64,000 nt of DNA from an uncultured Muribaculaceae bacterium (lineage in GTDB: Bacteria > Bacteroidota > Bacteroidia > Bacteroidales > Muribaculaceae), in assembly GCA_910577315.1 (NCBI GenBank), contig CAJTME010000011.1, positions 1-64,000 on the forward strand. Reading direction: 5' to 3'. The notes beneath the pieces are model-generated. The model worked only from the letters and a program-made list of their open reading frames with translations, had not been told where the DNA came from and did no database searches. The position numbers were made by a program, and so were the translations under genes. Of this stretch, positions 8,059-17,242 are shown piece after piece (position 1 is the first letter of the stretch; each line of letters begins with the position of its first letter).

Positions 8059-11000
8059 TTCGATTTATTTATTAAGCGGTAAACGGCCGGGACGACAAAT
8101 ACGTTGAGAATCGTCGAGGTGACGAGACCGCCGAGAATCACCAACGCCATGGGCGACTGGATTTCGTTGCCGGTCTTGTCGCCGTTGACGGCAAGGGGAA
8201 TGAGCGCGAGGGCCGATGTGAGGGCAGTCATCACGATGGGGAGCAGGCGGTCGGACGACCCGACGCGGATGCGCCGGTCAAGATCCATGCCCTCCTCGCG
8301 CAACGAGTTGTAGCGGCTTATGAGCAGCATGCCGTTGCGCGTGGTGATGCCGAGGAGGGATATGAAGCCGATGATGGCCGGAATGTTCAGTTCGCCGCCG
8401 GTAATAACCAGAATCAGGACGCCACCGATGAGCGCGAGGGGGATGTTGAGGAGGATTACAAGCGACTCAGCCACGTTTTTGAACTGGGCGTAGAGCAGCA
8501 TGAGTATCACGAGCAGGGCGCACAGCGAGGTAAGCATCAGAGTGCGCGAGGCCTTGGCTTCGCTTTCAAACTGGCCGCCGTAGCTGACGTAGTAATTTTC
8601 GGGGAGCTGCACCTCGCTGTCGATGCGGCCGCGAATTTCATCAACGGCTCCGCGCAGGTCGCGGCCATCGACATTGGCCGAAATCACCAGGCGGCGCTTG
8701 ACGTTCTCGCGGTTGATGGTGTTGGGGCCGGACGTAGACACAATCTCGGCGACTTCCGACAAAGGCACGGGACCCGAGTTTGAATCGACGGTAAGGTCGG
8801 GGATGGCGGCGAGGGTCGAGCGCGAATCGGGGTCGGCAATCAGAGTAACGTCGTAAGGCAGGCCCTCCTCATATACCTGCGAGACCTTGCGGCCAGCTAT
8901 GGCGGTGGAGATGGCTGCGTTGAAATCGGCAACCGTGATGCCGAGGCGGGCGAGCAATTCGCGGCGCGGGCGTATCACCAGCTCGGGGCGCTCGACCTGC
9001 TGCTCGATGTTGACGTCGACCACGCCACCGACGCCCGAGATGGCCTGCTTGATTTGCGAGCCAAGCGCGTAGAGGCGCGTGAGATCGTCGCCGAACAGTT
9101 TTATGGCAATCTGCGATTCCGTGCCCGAGAGCATGGCGTCGATTCGGTGGGAAATCGGCTGTCCTATCTCGACGTTGACGCCGGGAAAGTCGGAAAGTTT
9201 CTCACGAATCTCGCGGGCGACCTGATTGCGGGTGCGTCCGTCGAGCTTGTAGGGGACGTCGAGCTCGCTGACGTTGGGGCCGAACGAGTGTTCGGCAAGT
9301 TCGGCGCGTCCCGTCTTGCGCGACACAGTTATCACCTCGGGGACCGACATGATGACTTTTTCGGCCTCGCGCCCGATGCGGTCGCTTTCCTCGAGGGATA
9401 TGCCCGGGAGGGTGGCGACGTTGACGGTGAGCGAACCTTCGTTGAACGACGGGAGGAACGAGCGGCCCAGGGTGAAGAACAGCCCGAGGGCCACGGCAAA
9501 GAGAATGCCGGTGCCGGTGAGGAGTATGGCGGTGTGGGCCAGCGACCATGAGAGCGCCCGGCCATAGGCGGCGCGCATCTTGCGGCTCAGCCAGGGCTCG
9601 CGGCCCATGGCCTCGTTTTCCTTCTTGCGGGGACTGAGCAGGTAGGCGCACAGCACGGGGGTGAGGGTGAGGGCCACCACGGTCGAGGCGATGAGCGCCA
9701 CGATGAACGACACGCCGAGCGGAATCAGCAGGCGCCCTTCCATGCCGGTGAGGAAGAACAGGGGCATGAAGCTGGCGATGATGATGAGCGATGAGTTGAA
9801 GATAGGCATGCGCACCTCGGCCGAGGCTTCGTAGACCACGCGGAGGATTGGGCGACGTCGGTCGGGAGGGAGTTCCCGGTTCTGGCGCAGGCGGTGGTAG
9901 ACGTTCTCGACGTCAACGATGGCATCGTCGACAAGCGAACCGATGGCGATGGCGATGCCGCCGAGGCTCATCGTGTTGATGGTATAGCCCATGAAATGCA
10001 GGATGAGCACCGTTATGATTATCGACATCGGAAGGGCAACCACCGATATGAGCGTGGTGCGCAGGTTCATCAGGAAGAAGAACAGCACAATGACCACGAA
10101 GAAAGCGCCTTCGAGCAGGGCCCGCTGGAGATTGCTGATTGAGTTGTCGATGAATTCGGCCTGGCGGAATATGTTGTTGGCGATGTGCACGTCGGAGGGC
10201 AGAGTGCGGGCGATGTCGGCGAGTTCGGCGTCAATGCGTTCGGTGAGCTGGATGGTGCCGACGGCAGGCTGTTTTGTGACGGTAATCAGCACGGCGGGGT
10301 GCGTCTCGACCGAAGCCAGGCCCAGTCGCGGCAGGGCGCCGGCCACGACGACCTCGGCCACGTCGCCCACCGTCACGATGCCGGCGGCGTCGGAGCGGAC
10401 GACGGCGCGTTCAAGTTCGGCGGTGGAGGTGGTGTTGATTTCACCTTTTATAATATACTCGTTGCCGAAGTCATAGAGGAGACCACCGGTGGCATTGTCG
10501 TTGATGCCCTCGGCGGCGGTAATCAGCTCGGAGAGCGTCACGCCGTAGGTTTTCATCTTCTCGGGCGAGAACCTTATCTGGAACTCGCGGGCATCGCCGC
10601 CCTGGACGCTGACCTGCGACACGCCGCCAATGGCAAGCAGACGGGGGCGCACCACGCGGTCGGCAATAGTGCGCAGGTCGAGCATTGTGGTGGAGTCGGC
10701 TGTCAGTCCGATAATCATCATCTCGCCGAGTATCGACGACTGCGGACCCATCTGGGGGGTGTTTACGCTGGCGGGGAGTTCCTCGCCAACGAGAGCCAGG
10801 CGCTCGGAGACGGTCTGGCGGGCGATGTATATGTCCGTGTTCCAGTCAAACTCGACATTCACCACCGAAAAGCCGGTGGTGGATGAGGAGCGGACGCGGC
10901 GCACGCCGGTTGCTCCGTTCATTGAAGTTTCGATAGGGAAAGTGACGATTTTCTCCACTTCCTCTGGGGCCATACCCGGGGCCTCAGTCATTATGGTGAC

Positions 11001-11138
11001 GGTGGGGGCATTGAGGTCGGGGAAAATATCGACCTCGGTGTGCATCAGGGTGTAGCATCCGGCCACCAGAATCACCGCGCTGAGCACAAGGACGCTGAGG
11101 CGGTTGGCCAACGACCAATGTATGATTTTGTTAAGCAT
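8055..11138 (-). CDS. Heavy-metal efflux RND permease (CzcA/CusA family)
   Basis: 1027 aa, full RND length. It starts with the family N-terminus (LANRLSVLVLSAVILVAGCYTLMHTEVDIFPDLNAPTV) and has large periplasmic loops after helices 1 and 7. The transmembrane hallmark GSLVDDAIVDVENVYHR of metal-exporting RND pumps is present, as is GITTRNGMLLISRYN near the end. It exports cations (for example copper, silver, zinc, cobalt or nickel) from periplasm or cytosol, driven by protons. The substrate cannot be fixed here, but the His-rich adaptor supports a metal. It is the middle gene of the adaptor-pump-channel operon. Confidence 0.92.
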   Translation of the reverse strand: MLNKIIHWSLANRLSVLVLSAVILVAGCYTLMHTEVDIFPDLNAPTVTIMTEAPGMAPEEVEKIVTFPIETSMNGATGVRRVRSSSTTGFSVVNVEFDWNTDIYIARQTVSERLALVGEELPASVNTPQMGPQSSILGEMMIIGLTADSTTMLDLRTIADRVVRPRLLAIGGVSQVSVQGGDAREFQIRFSPEKMKTYGVTLSELITAAEGINDNATGGLLYDFGNEYIIKGEINTTSTAELERAVVRSDAAGIVTVGDVAEVVVAGALPRLGLASVETHPAVLITVTKQPAVGTIQLTERIDAELADIARTLPSDVHIANNIFRQAEFIDNSISNLQRALLEGAFFVVIVLFFFLMNLRTTLISVVALPMSIIITVLILHFMGYTINTMSLGGIAIAIGSLVDDAIVDVENVYHRLRQNRELPPDRRRPILRVVYEASAEVRMPIFNSSLIIIASFMPLFFLTGMEGRLLIPLGVSFIVALIASTVVALTLTPVLCAYLLSPRKKENEAMGREPWLSRKMRAAYGRALSWSLAHTAILLTGTGILFAVALGLFFTLGRSFLPSFNEGSLTVNVATLPGISLEESDRIGREAEKVIMSVPEVITVSRKTGRAELAEHSFGPNVSELDVPYKLDGRTRNQVAREIREKLSDFPGVNVEIGQPISHRIDAMLSGTESQIAIKLFGDDLTRLYALGSQIKQAISGVGGVVDVNIEQQVERPELVIRPRRELLARLGITVADFNAAISTAIAGRKVSQVYEEGLPYDVTLIADPDSRSTLAAIPDLTVDSNSGPVPLSEVAEIVSTSGPNTINRENVKRRLVISANVDGRDLRGAVDEIRGRIDSEVQLPENYYVSYGGQFESEAKASRTLMLTSLCALLVILMLLYAQFKNVAESLVILLNIPLALIGGVLILVITGGELNIPAIIGFISLLGITTRNGMLLISRYNSLREEGMDLDRRIRVGSSDRLLPIVMTALTSALALIPLAVNGDKTGNEIQSPMALVILGGLVTSTILNVFVVPAVYRLINKSK

Positions 11139-11147
11139 GGCGTTGCG

Positions 11148-12395
11148 TTAATGGCTGTGTGAATGACCTTCGGGGACGTTGCCGGATGCCTGGGCGAGCT
11201 TAACAGCCGTGACGCCCTGTGAAACGATGTGTTCGCCGCCTTTAAGGCCCGAAATGATTTCTATGTCATGGCCGTCGCTCTGGCCTACTGTCACGGGGAG
11301 CTTCCGGTAGCAGTCCTCGTCGAGGCGCACAAAGACGAAATATGTGCCCTGCTGTTCGGAAACGGCGCTGACCGGCACCGTGAGCGCGCGGCGCGCATCG
11401 GCGCCAAGCAGATAGACCTCGACAGCCGTGCCCGGAATCAGCGAGCCGTCGTTCCGCAAGGAGAATGTGACCGGAACATAGCCACCCGAAGCGGCAGCCA
11501 TGGCGTCAGCGCCACCTGTGCGCTTGCCGCCGAGGGCGCTGAGGAGGACAGTTCCGCCGGAATACGGCAGCACAACCCTGGCGTCGCTTGCCGAAGCAAC
11601 CGCCGCGTATTCCCTGGCCGGGACATCGGCACGGAGGGTCAGGCGCCCGGAGGCGGCCACGGTGGCAACCGGAGAGCCGGCCTCGACGAACTGGCCCGTG
11701 CGGGCATCGAGCGAGGTTATCACGCCCGAGATGGGCGACACGGCGCGGCCCGATGCAGCCGGAGCGCTGTAAGAAGCACGGGCGCTTTCATAGGCAGCCT
11801 TGGCCGCGTTGTACTGGGCGAGGGTCACGAGGCGGTCGGCATACAGACGTTCCACACGGTCCCATTCGGCCTTGGCGGCGTCAAGGGATGCCTTGGCGGC
11901 ACGGTTAGCGTCACCGCCCGTAACGGCATCAGCCTTCACGGAGCCTATCGCCGCGCCGGCCTTGACCGCCGCGCCGGGGTTGATGCCCGGATTGAGCGTG
12001 AGGATTCCCGAGGCAGGGGCCGATATGACGGCGGCACCCTCGGACGACGGCAATATCTGGCCGCTGACCTTCACCGCCCCGCCGAAATCGCGGACAGCGG
12101 CGGTATCGACCGCAACGCCGAAGCGGGCGGCCACTTCGGGCGAAAGCGTGATGACGTCATCGCCTTCGTGGGAATCCTTTTGAGCAGATTCATGGTCGTG
12201 ACCTTCGTGGGAATGGCCTTCGTGGGAATGGCCTTCGTGGTCGTGATCCCCGTGGTCGTGACCTTCGTGGTCATGGTCTTCATGGGAATGTGCATGGTCG
12301 TGATGATGGCTAAGTTCATCGGTTTCCTTATGGCCGCAGCCGGTAGCGCCAAACAGCACCGCCGCGCCAAACATAAGCATGTATCGGATTTTCAT
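11148..12395 (-). CDS. RND efflux periplasmic adaptor lipoprotein with His-rich segment
   Basis: 415 aa from the ATG at 12395. A longer frame to 12557 has no signal-like start and crosses the promoter. A lipoprotein signal (lipobox near LFGATGCGHKE) is followed by an extreme His/Asp/Glu/Gly segment of about 40 residues, built from HDH, HEGHDHGD and HEGHSHEGH units, a plausible metal sponge. Then come the HlyD/CusB biotinyl-lipoyl half-motifs (GILTLNPGINPGAAVKAGAAIG and VSPISGVITSLDARTGQFVEAGSPV) around a coiled hairpin, and a beta-barrel region. The C-terminus is again His-rich (GHSHSH). It links the inner-membrane pump to the outer-membrane channel and may hand over metal. Confidence 0.9.
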   Translation of the reverse strand: MKIRYMLMFGAAVLFGATGCGHKETDELSHHHDHAHSHEDHDHEGHDHGDHDHEGHSHEGHSHEGHDHESAQKDSHEGDDVITLSPEVAARFGVAVDTAAVRDFGGAVKVSGQILPSSEGAAVISAPASGILTLNPGINPGAAVKAGAAIGSVKADAVTGGDANRAAKASLDAAKAEWDRVERLYADRLVTLAQYNAAKAAYESARASYSAPAASGRAVSPISGVITSLDARTGQFVEAGSPVATVAASGRLTLRADVPAREYAAVASASDARVVLPYSGGTVLLSALGGKRTGGADAMAAASGGYVPVTFSLRNDGSLIPGTAVEVYLLGADARRALTVPVSAVSEQQGTYFVFVRLDEDCYRKLPVTVGQSDGHDIEIISGLKGGEHIVSQGVTAVKLAQASGNVPEGHSHSH

Positions 12396-12422
12396 TGCAA
12401 AAGAGTTGACTTGGTTGAGCCA

Positions 12423-12480
12423 CAAAGTTAGAAAATAAATCTTGCACTTTGGGTGCATACCGCATTTTTTGCTACCTTTG
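12423..12480. promoter_or_regulatory. Divergent promoter region: efflux operon (-) and patatin gene (+)
   Basis: Plus strand: TTTG (12448-12451), 21 nt, TACCTTTG (12473-12480), 21 nt before the patatin start. Minus strand: TAACTTTG (12430-12423), 27 nt before the adaptor start, without an obvious TTTG. The two -7 boxes are about 45 bp apart, so the genes could share control. Confidence 0.65.
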
Positions 12481-12501
12481 CAAGCAAAACCCACATCGCC
12501 C

Positions 12502-14754
12502 ATGCGCCGTCTCACAACACTAATATTCACAGTTTTCGCCGTCGTATTCACCGCCATTCATGCCCAGGAGCCCAGACAATCCGTCGGGCTGGTGCTGAGC
12601 GGAGGCGGCGCCAAGGGCATTGCCCATATCGGTGTAATCCAAGCACTTGAAGACAACGACATACCCATAGACTACATCACCGGCACCTCGATGGGCTCGA
12701 TTGTGGGCGGTCTATACTCGATGGGGTACACGCCGGCCGAGATGCTCGACCTGATACTTTCGAGGGGATTCTCATACTGGTCGACCGGCAAAATCGACCC
12801 GAACCTGACATATTATTTCAACCGCGAGGCCGAGTCGCCGTCGATGTTCTCGTTCCCGCTGGGGAAAAAGTCGGCGGCCGCCGACTCAGTACCGGCCTCG
12901 GTCATCTCGCCCCAGCCGATGAGTTTCGCCTTCATGGACCTGTTCTCGGCCTACACCGCTCAATGCGGAGGGGATTTCGACCGGCTGTTCGTGCCGTTCA
13001 GGTGTGTAGCCTCCGACCCGGCGGCAAAGCGCAAGCACGTGTTCGGCTCGGGGCAGCTGGGCGACGCCATCCGCGCGTCGATGTCGTTCCCGGTGGTGTT
13101 CCAGCCCATATCAATCGACGGGGTGTTGTATTATGACGGAGGCATCTACGACAACTTCCCTGTGGACGTCATGCGCGACACGTTCGCACCCTCCATAATG
13201 ATAGGCGTTGACGTATCTACCGAAGACCTCGGGCCACAGACCACCCTGATGGACCAGATAGAAAACCTTGTAATCCAGAACAACGATTACGAGCTGCCCG
13301 CCGACGAAGGCATCAAGCTGAAGATTGACCTCAATGAATTCTCGCTGCTCGACTTCCCCGCGGCCAGGCGCATATATCAGGTGGGTTACGACCATGCCAT
13401 GTCGATGATGGATTCGATACGCGGACGGGTGGTGTCGCGCACTCCCAAATCGACCCGCAACCTCGAGCGTGCGGCCTTCAAATCAGCCACGCCCTACCTG
13501 CGTTTCGACAAAGTTGAGGTGAGCGGAGCGTCGCCACGGCAGAACGAATACATAAAATACCTGTTCCGACCCCGCTCTGACGAGGATACAATCGGTATTC
13601 CACGCGCCCGCGAGGCTTTCTACCGCGCCATATCCTCGGGCAAGCTCCAGGACCTGTATCCGCAGGCCATATACAACGACTCGACCGGGCTTTTCACCCT
13701 GACACTCAAAGCCGCCGTCAAAAACAGGTTCAGGGGGTCGCTGGGCGGATATATCTCGTCATCGACAAGCAGCTTCCTCTACATCTCGGCAGACTATTCC
13801 ACCCTGAGTTTCCGCAGCCTCAACGCAGGCATAAGCGCGTGGATAGGCCAGACCAACATGGCCGGGATGGTCAACGGACGCATCTACCTGCACACCCCGC
13901 TGTCATCGGCCATAGGGGTCCAGGCCGTCGTGAGCCGCGAACGGTTCTATGAAACAGACCATATGTTTTTCGAGGCCAGCGAACCGACATTCATCATCAA
14001 CCACGAATATTTCGGACGCGCCTTCTGGAGCTTCGCCACCGGGCGCCTGGGTATGGTCGAGATAGGCGCGGGCTACGGGGCACTGCGCTCGTCGTACTAC
14101 CGCAACAACCGCCTCGACTCATACGAGCAGGGGCGCATACGTTCCGAACTGAAACTGGGACAAGCCTTCGCGCGCTACACCTCATCGACCCTCGACGCCC
14201 CGAACTTTCCCACCTCGGGCCACTCATACATGGCTGCGGCGATGGGCATGATAGGCAGCGGCCAAAAATGGGTACAGGGCGAAATCAAGACACGCAACTA
14301 CCCCACCCTGGGCAACCATTTCGCGCTCGGCATCGAGACCGACATAATGCTGTCGACCCGCAAACTAATGGACACTTACAGCGCCTCAATCACCACGGCG
14401 CCGGCCTTCATTCCAACCCCCGCGGCCAACAACGCCTTCCATCCCGCGCTGAGGGCCAACAGCTTCCTGTCGGCGGGACTGATACCCGTCTACAAGCTCA
14501 ACGCGAACCTTTCGGCCCGCGTTGGGGGATACGCGTTCGTCCCCTTGCGCAATATTGAGGAGGTAGGCAACGACACTCCCCGCTATGGCCGCTGGTTCAG
14601 CAATCCCGAATTTTTCGGCGAGGCCGACATCACCTACAACTTTCCGTTCGCATCCCTCACCGGCTACCTGAACTACACGACGGTGCCGGGCGCCAAATGG
14701 GGCGTGGGGCTGTCGTTCGGCATCTATATCCTTCCACCCAAATTCCTGCGATAA
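12502..14754 (+). CDS. Patatin-like phospholipase fused to an outer-membrane beta-barrel
   Basis: 750 aa from the ATG at 12502, chosen for its signal peptide (MRRLTTLIFTVFAVVFTAIHAQ). The patatin domain (about 28-330) has the oxyanion loop SGGGAKG, nucleophile S63 in GTSMGS and catalytic D212 in YYDGGIYDNFP. Residues about 345-430 look like a POTRA-type domain (FDKVEVSGASPRQNEYIKYLF). The rest is a 16-strand-style barrel with alternating aromatic residues, ending in a short hydrophobic strand (LSFGIYILPPKFLR). The layout resembles PlpD-type (type Vd) proteins, in which a lipid acyl hydrolase is exported by its own BamA-like barrel. The substrate is unknown. ssb begins 5 nt after its stop. Confidence 0.88.
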   Translation: MRRLTTLIFTVFAVVFTAIHAQEPRQSVGLVLSGGGAKGIAHIGVIQALEDNDIPIDYITGTSMGSIVGGLYSMGYTPAEMLDLILSRGFSYWSTGKIDPNLTYYFNREAESPSMFSFPLGKKSAAADSVPASVISPQPMSFAFMDLFSAYTAQCGGDFDRLFVPFRCVASDPAAKRKHVFGSGQLGDAIRASMSFPVVFQPISIDGVLYYDGGIYDNFPVDVMRDTFAPSIMIGVDVSTEDLGPQTTLMDQIENLVIQNNDYELPADEGIKLKIDLNEFSLLDFPAARRIYQVGYDHAMSMMDSIRGRVVSRTPKSTRNLERAAFKSATPYLRFDKVEVSGASPRQNEYIKYLFRPRSDEDTIGIPRAREAFYRAISSGKLQDLYPQAIYNDSTGLFTLTLKAAVKNRFRGSLGGYISSSTSSFLYISADYSTLSFRSLNAGISAWIGQTNMAGMVNGRIYLHTPLSSAIGVQAVVSRERFYETDHMFFEASEPTFIINHEYFGRAFWSFATGRLGMVEIGAGYGALRSSYYRNNRLDSYEQGRIRSELKLGQAFARYTSSTLDAPNFPTSGHSYMAAAMGMIGSGQKWVQGEIKTRNYPTLGNHFALGIETDIMLSTRKLMDTYSASITTAPAFIPTPAANNAFHPALRANSFLSAGLIPVYKLNANLSARVGGYAFVPLRNIEEVGNDTPRYGRWFSNPEFFGEADITYNFPFASLTGYLNYTTVPGAKWGVGLSFGIYILPPKFLR

Positions 14755-14759
14755 CAGCC

Positions 14760-15089
14760 ATGAACAAAGCAATCCTGTGCGGCTTCGTAGGAGCCGACCC
14801 CACCATAAGATATGTTGAATCGAGACCCGTGGCCGAATTTTCCCTCGCCACCCGCGAGCCCGCGCGCACAGGCCCGAAAGGCAACCCAATACCCGAGCGC
14901 ACCGAATGGCACCGCATAGTGATGTGGGACGCCAACGCCGAGTTTGCCGAGAAATACATCCGCAAAGGCGCCAGGCTGCTGGTGGAGGGTCAGCTGCGCA
15001 CCCGCATATGGGAAGACCGCGCCGCCATCAAGCACACCGTCACCGAAATCTACGTATCGACGTTTGAACTTCTGCCAAAGGGCCAGTGA
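14760..15089 (+). CDS. ssb: Single-stranded DNA-binding protein, short form
   Basis: 109 aa from the ATG at 14760; an in-frame ATG at 14697 lies inside the upstream gene. An OB-fold sequence covers the whole protein: MNKAILCGFVGADPTIRYVE, WHRIVMWDANAEFAEKYIRKGARLLVEGQLRTR and ITEIYVSTFELL-type ends. It lacks the flexible linker and acidic DDDIPF-like tail that recruit partners in standard SSB. It is therefore either the minimal Bacteroidota form or a second SSB besides a longer one elsewhere. It follows the patatin gene by 5 nt and is probably cotranscribed with it. Confidence 0.88.
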   Translation: MNKAILCGFVGADPTIRYVESRPVAEFSLATREPARTGPKGNPIPERTEWHRIVMWDANAEFAEKYIRKGARLLVEGQLRTRIWEDRAAIKHTVTEIYVSTFELLPKGQ

Positions 15090-15141
15090 GGCGCCTCCGA
15101 ACCGACAGCGAGAAAATAAATAAAAGAAAAAGTTGTAAAAA

Positions 15142-15303
15142 TTTGGCCACGTCCAAAAAAAATCGTTACTTTGCACTCTGTTTTGTGGCTCATCCTTGAA
15201 AGCCCGGGAGAAAGATGCACTCCGGGGTGATATGAGACCTGCGATTGGCGCCACCGACACTCTTTATTTTACAAGGAAATAAAATAGATAAACCGTAACA
15301 GCC
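15142..15303 (+). promoter_or_regulatory. Promoter and leader of the rpmB-rpmG operon
   Basis: TTTG (15142-15145), 20 nt, then TTACTTTG (15166-15173; one mismatch to TAnnTTTG). The leader that follows is about 125 nt long, with complementary GC-rich blocks (for example CCCGGGAG and CTCCGGGG near 15204-15228). That is long enough for ribosomal-protein feedback control, but no known leader family is recognised. Confidence 0.6.
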
Positions 15304-15567
15304 ATGTCAAAGATTTGTCAAATTACCGGCAAAAAAGCGATGGTGGGCAACAATGTATCACACTCAAAGCGTCGCACCAAACGCAAATTCAACGTAAACC
15401 TCTTCAACAAGAAGTTCTACTGGGTTGAGCAGGGCATCTGGATTTCTCTTACGATTTCCGCCGCCGGCCTGCGCACCATCAACAAACTCGGCCTCAACGC
15501 CGCCATGATCCAGGCCGCCGAAAAAGGATACCTCAACGAAAAAGACATTAAATTTTTAGGATTCTAA
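15304..15567 (+). CDS. rpmB: 50S ribosomal protein L28
   Basis: 87 aa with the L28 signature: MSKICQITGKKAMVGNNVSHSKRRTKRKFNVNLFNKKFYW at the start and an ISAAGLRTINKLG core. It belongs to the large ribosomal subunit. It is the first gene of a tight L28-L33-DUF4295 cluster typical of Bacteroidota, with a 3-nt gap to rpmG. Confidence 0.97.
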   Translation: MSKICQITGKKAMVGNNVSHSKRRTKRKFNVNLFNKKFYWVEQGIWISLTISAAGLRTINKLGLNAAMIQAAEKGYLNEKDIKFLGF

Positions 15568-15570
15568 GCA

Positions 15571-15759
15571 ATGGCAAAGAAAGCTAAAGGTAATCGCGTG
15601 CAGGTTATTCTCGAATGCACCGAACATAAGGCAAGCGGTATGCCCGGCACCAGCCGTTACATCACCACCAAAAACCGCAAGAACACCACAGAACGTCTCG
15701 AGCTTAAGAAATACAACCCCATCCTTAAGCGTGTAACCGTACATAAAGAAATCAAATAA
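15571..15759 (+). CDS. rpmG: 50S ribosomal protein L33
   Basis: 62 aa and basic: MAKKAKGNRVQVILECTEHK at the start, then YITTKNRKNTTERLELKKYNP, the L33 core. One of the zinc-binding cysteine pairs seen in some L33 proteins is absent (only C17 remains), so this is the zinc-independent type. It sits between rpmB and the DUF4295 gene. Confidence 0.95.
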   Translation: MAKKAKGNRVQVILECTEHKASGMPGTSRYITTKNRKNTTERLELKKYNPILKRVTVHKEIK

Positions 15760-15773
15760 TCACCCCCTGAGAT

Positions 15774-15923
15774 ATGGCAAAGAAAACCGTTGCATCACTT
15801 CAGAAGGGCGAAGGCCGCACCTACTCGAAAGTTATCAAGATGGTGAAGTCGCCCAAGACCGGAGCCTACGTATTCAAAGAAGAAATGGTTCCGAACGACG
15901 CCGTAAAAGACGCGCTCAAATAA
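15774..15923 (+). CDS. Small basic DUF4295-type protein
   Basis: 49 aa, starting MAKKTVASLQKGEGRTYSKV and ending NDAVKDALK. It is very short but supported by its place 14 nt behind rpmG, its Lys-rich start like those of L28 and L33, and a terminator 25 nt after the stop. Small proteins of this kind follow rpmG throughout Bacteroidota and are labelled DUF4295; their function is not established. A ribosome-associated role is a reasonable inference from context and charge only. Confidence 0.85.
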   Translation: MAKKTVASLQKGEGRTYSKVIKMVKSPKTGAYVFKEEMVPNDAVKDALK

Positions 15924-15948
15924 TTGAACCCACATCATCCCAATATTC

Positions 15949-15974
15949 AAGCCCGACGCCTCCGCGCCGGGCTT
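15949..15974 (+). terminator. Terminator of the rpmB operon
   Basis: AAGCCCG and CGGGCTT form a 7-bp stem with a structured GC-rich loop just downstream of the DUF4295 gene. The T-run is weak (CTTTGA). Confidence 0.55.
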
Positions 15975-16031
15975 TGACATAGTGGGAGGTTAAGAGGGCG
16001 TTTAATAACATCCACTGAATAATTTATCTCC

Positions 16032-17168
16032 ATGTGGCAGTATTTTCAACCAGTTAAAGTCATATTCGGCACGGATTCCATCGACAGGATGGCCGAAGCC
16101 ATCGTTTCAACCGGCGGCACGAAGGGACTGCTGGTCACGTCGCCATCGTTCGTCAAGAACGGCACCGCCGACAGGCTCGTCAAGCTGTCGGAAAACAAAA
16201 TATCGGACATATTCAGCGACGTCACGCCGAATCCCGACGTGAGGGAATGTGACGCCTGCGTAGAACTGCTCAGGCGCGGCGGCCATGATTTCGTGGTTGC
16301 GCTCGGCGGGGGCAGCGTGATGGACTGTGCCAAAGCCGCGTCGGCGCTGTGCAAGGGGCCAAGCGAACTAACCGCCACAGATTACCTGCAAGGACGCGCC
16401 GAGATTCCGGCAGCGCACCTGCCGCTTATCGCAGTTCCCACCACCTCCGGCACCGGGAGCGAGGTAACATCAGTGGCGGTTCTTTCAGACCACTCAATCG
16501 GCCTGAAAGCACCGATAAGCGCCGAAAGCCTTTATCCGGCAATCGGAATCGTCGACCCCAGGCTGACCCTGACCACTCCGCCCAAACTTACAGCCGCCAC
16601 AGGAATGGATGCACTGTGCCACTCGATAGAGGCATACTGGAGCCGCCACCATCAGCCGGTGTGCGACGCGCTGGCCATCCATGCAGCCCGGCTGATACTC
16701 GACAACCTGGCGACGGCAGTGGCAAATCCCGACGACATCAAGGCACGCGAGGCAATGGCAGAGGCATCAACCATCGCAGGGATGTCATTCGCAATCCCCA
16801 AGACATCGGCCCCACATGCCTGCTCCTACCCGCTCACCAATCAGCTGGGCATAGCGCACGGCGAAGCCTGCGGACTGACCCTCACCCACTTCCTGCGCTT
16901 CAACGCGGCACACGGCTGCGACCGCATAAATGCCCTCGCCACGTCGCTCGGCTATGACTCGGCGGAACATCTCGCGACGGCAATCGACACGCTGGCCGCC
17001 ACCATCGGTCTGCGCCGTGACCTTGCCGACCTCGCGTTGAGCCCGGAGCAAATCGAAGCGCTCGTACAGGGCAGCAAGCATCCGAACCTGCGCAACAATC
17101 CAGCCGATATTTCAGAAAACGACCTGCGCGAAATGTATTTTACGCTGTCAAATTCAACTGTCGATTAA
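16032..17168 (+). CDS. Iron-containing alcohol dehydrogenase
   Basis: 378 aa. The N-terminal NAD(P)-binding half has the loop VVALGGGSVMDCAKA; the C-terminal helical half carries the metal-site pattern GMDALCHSIEAYWSRHHQPVCDALA and HACSYPLTNQLGIAHGEACG, whose histidines and aspartate bind Fe2+ or another divalent metal. Length and motifs are those of the Fe-ADH/butanol-dehydrogenase family, which interconverts alcohols and aldehydes, sometimes phosphonoacetaldehyde or lactaldehyde. The substrate is not predictable here. The gene stands alone between two unrelated units. Confidence 0.9.
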   Translation: MWQYFQPVKVIFGTDSIDRMAEAIVSTGGTKGLLVTSPSFVKNGTADRLVKLSENKISDIFSDVTPNPDVRECDACVELLRRGGHDFVVALGGGSVMDCAKAASALCKGPSELTATDYLQGRAEIPAAHLPLIAVPTTSGTGSEVTSVAVLSDHSIGLKAPISAESLYPAIGIVDPRLTLTTPPKLTAATGMDALCHSIEAYWSRHHQPVCDALAIHAARLILDNLATAVANPDDIKAREAMAEASTIAGMSFAIPKTSAPHACSYPLTNQLGIAHGEACGLTLTHFLRFNAAHGCDRINALATSLGYDSAEHLATAIDTLAATIGLRRDLADLALSPEQIEALVQGSKHPNLRNNPADISENDLREMYFTLSNSTVD

Positions 17169-17242
17169 ACTTTTTGGGCGGTTTGACACTCTAATATGTA
17201 AGAAGGTAATACAACCGGCTTAAAACACAAACAACAAGACCC

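Noticed and set aside
11229..12431. 400-codon open frame opposite the efflux adaptor gene
   Set aside because: Antisense shadow caused by high GC and the His-rich repeat; the minus-strand adaptor has clear motifs and a signal peptide.
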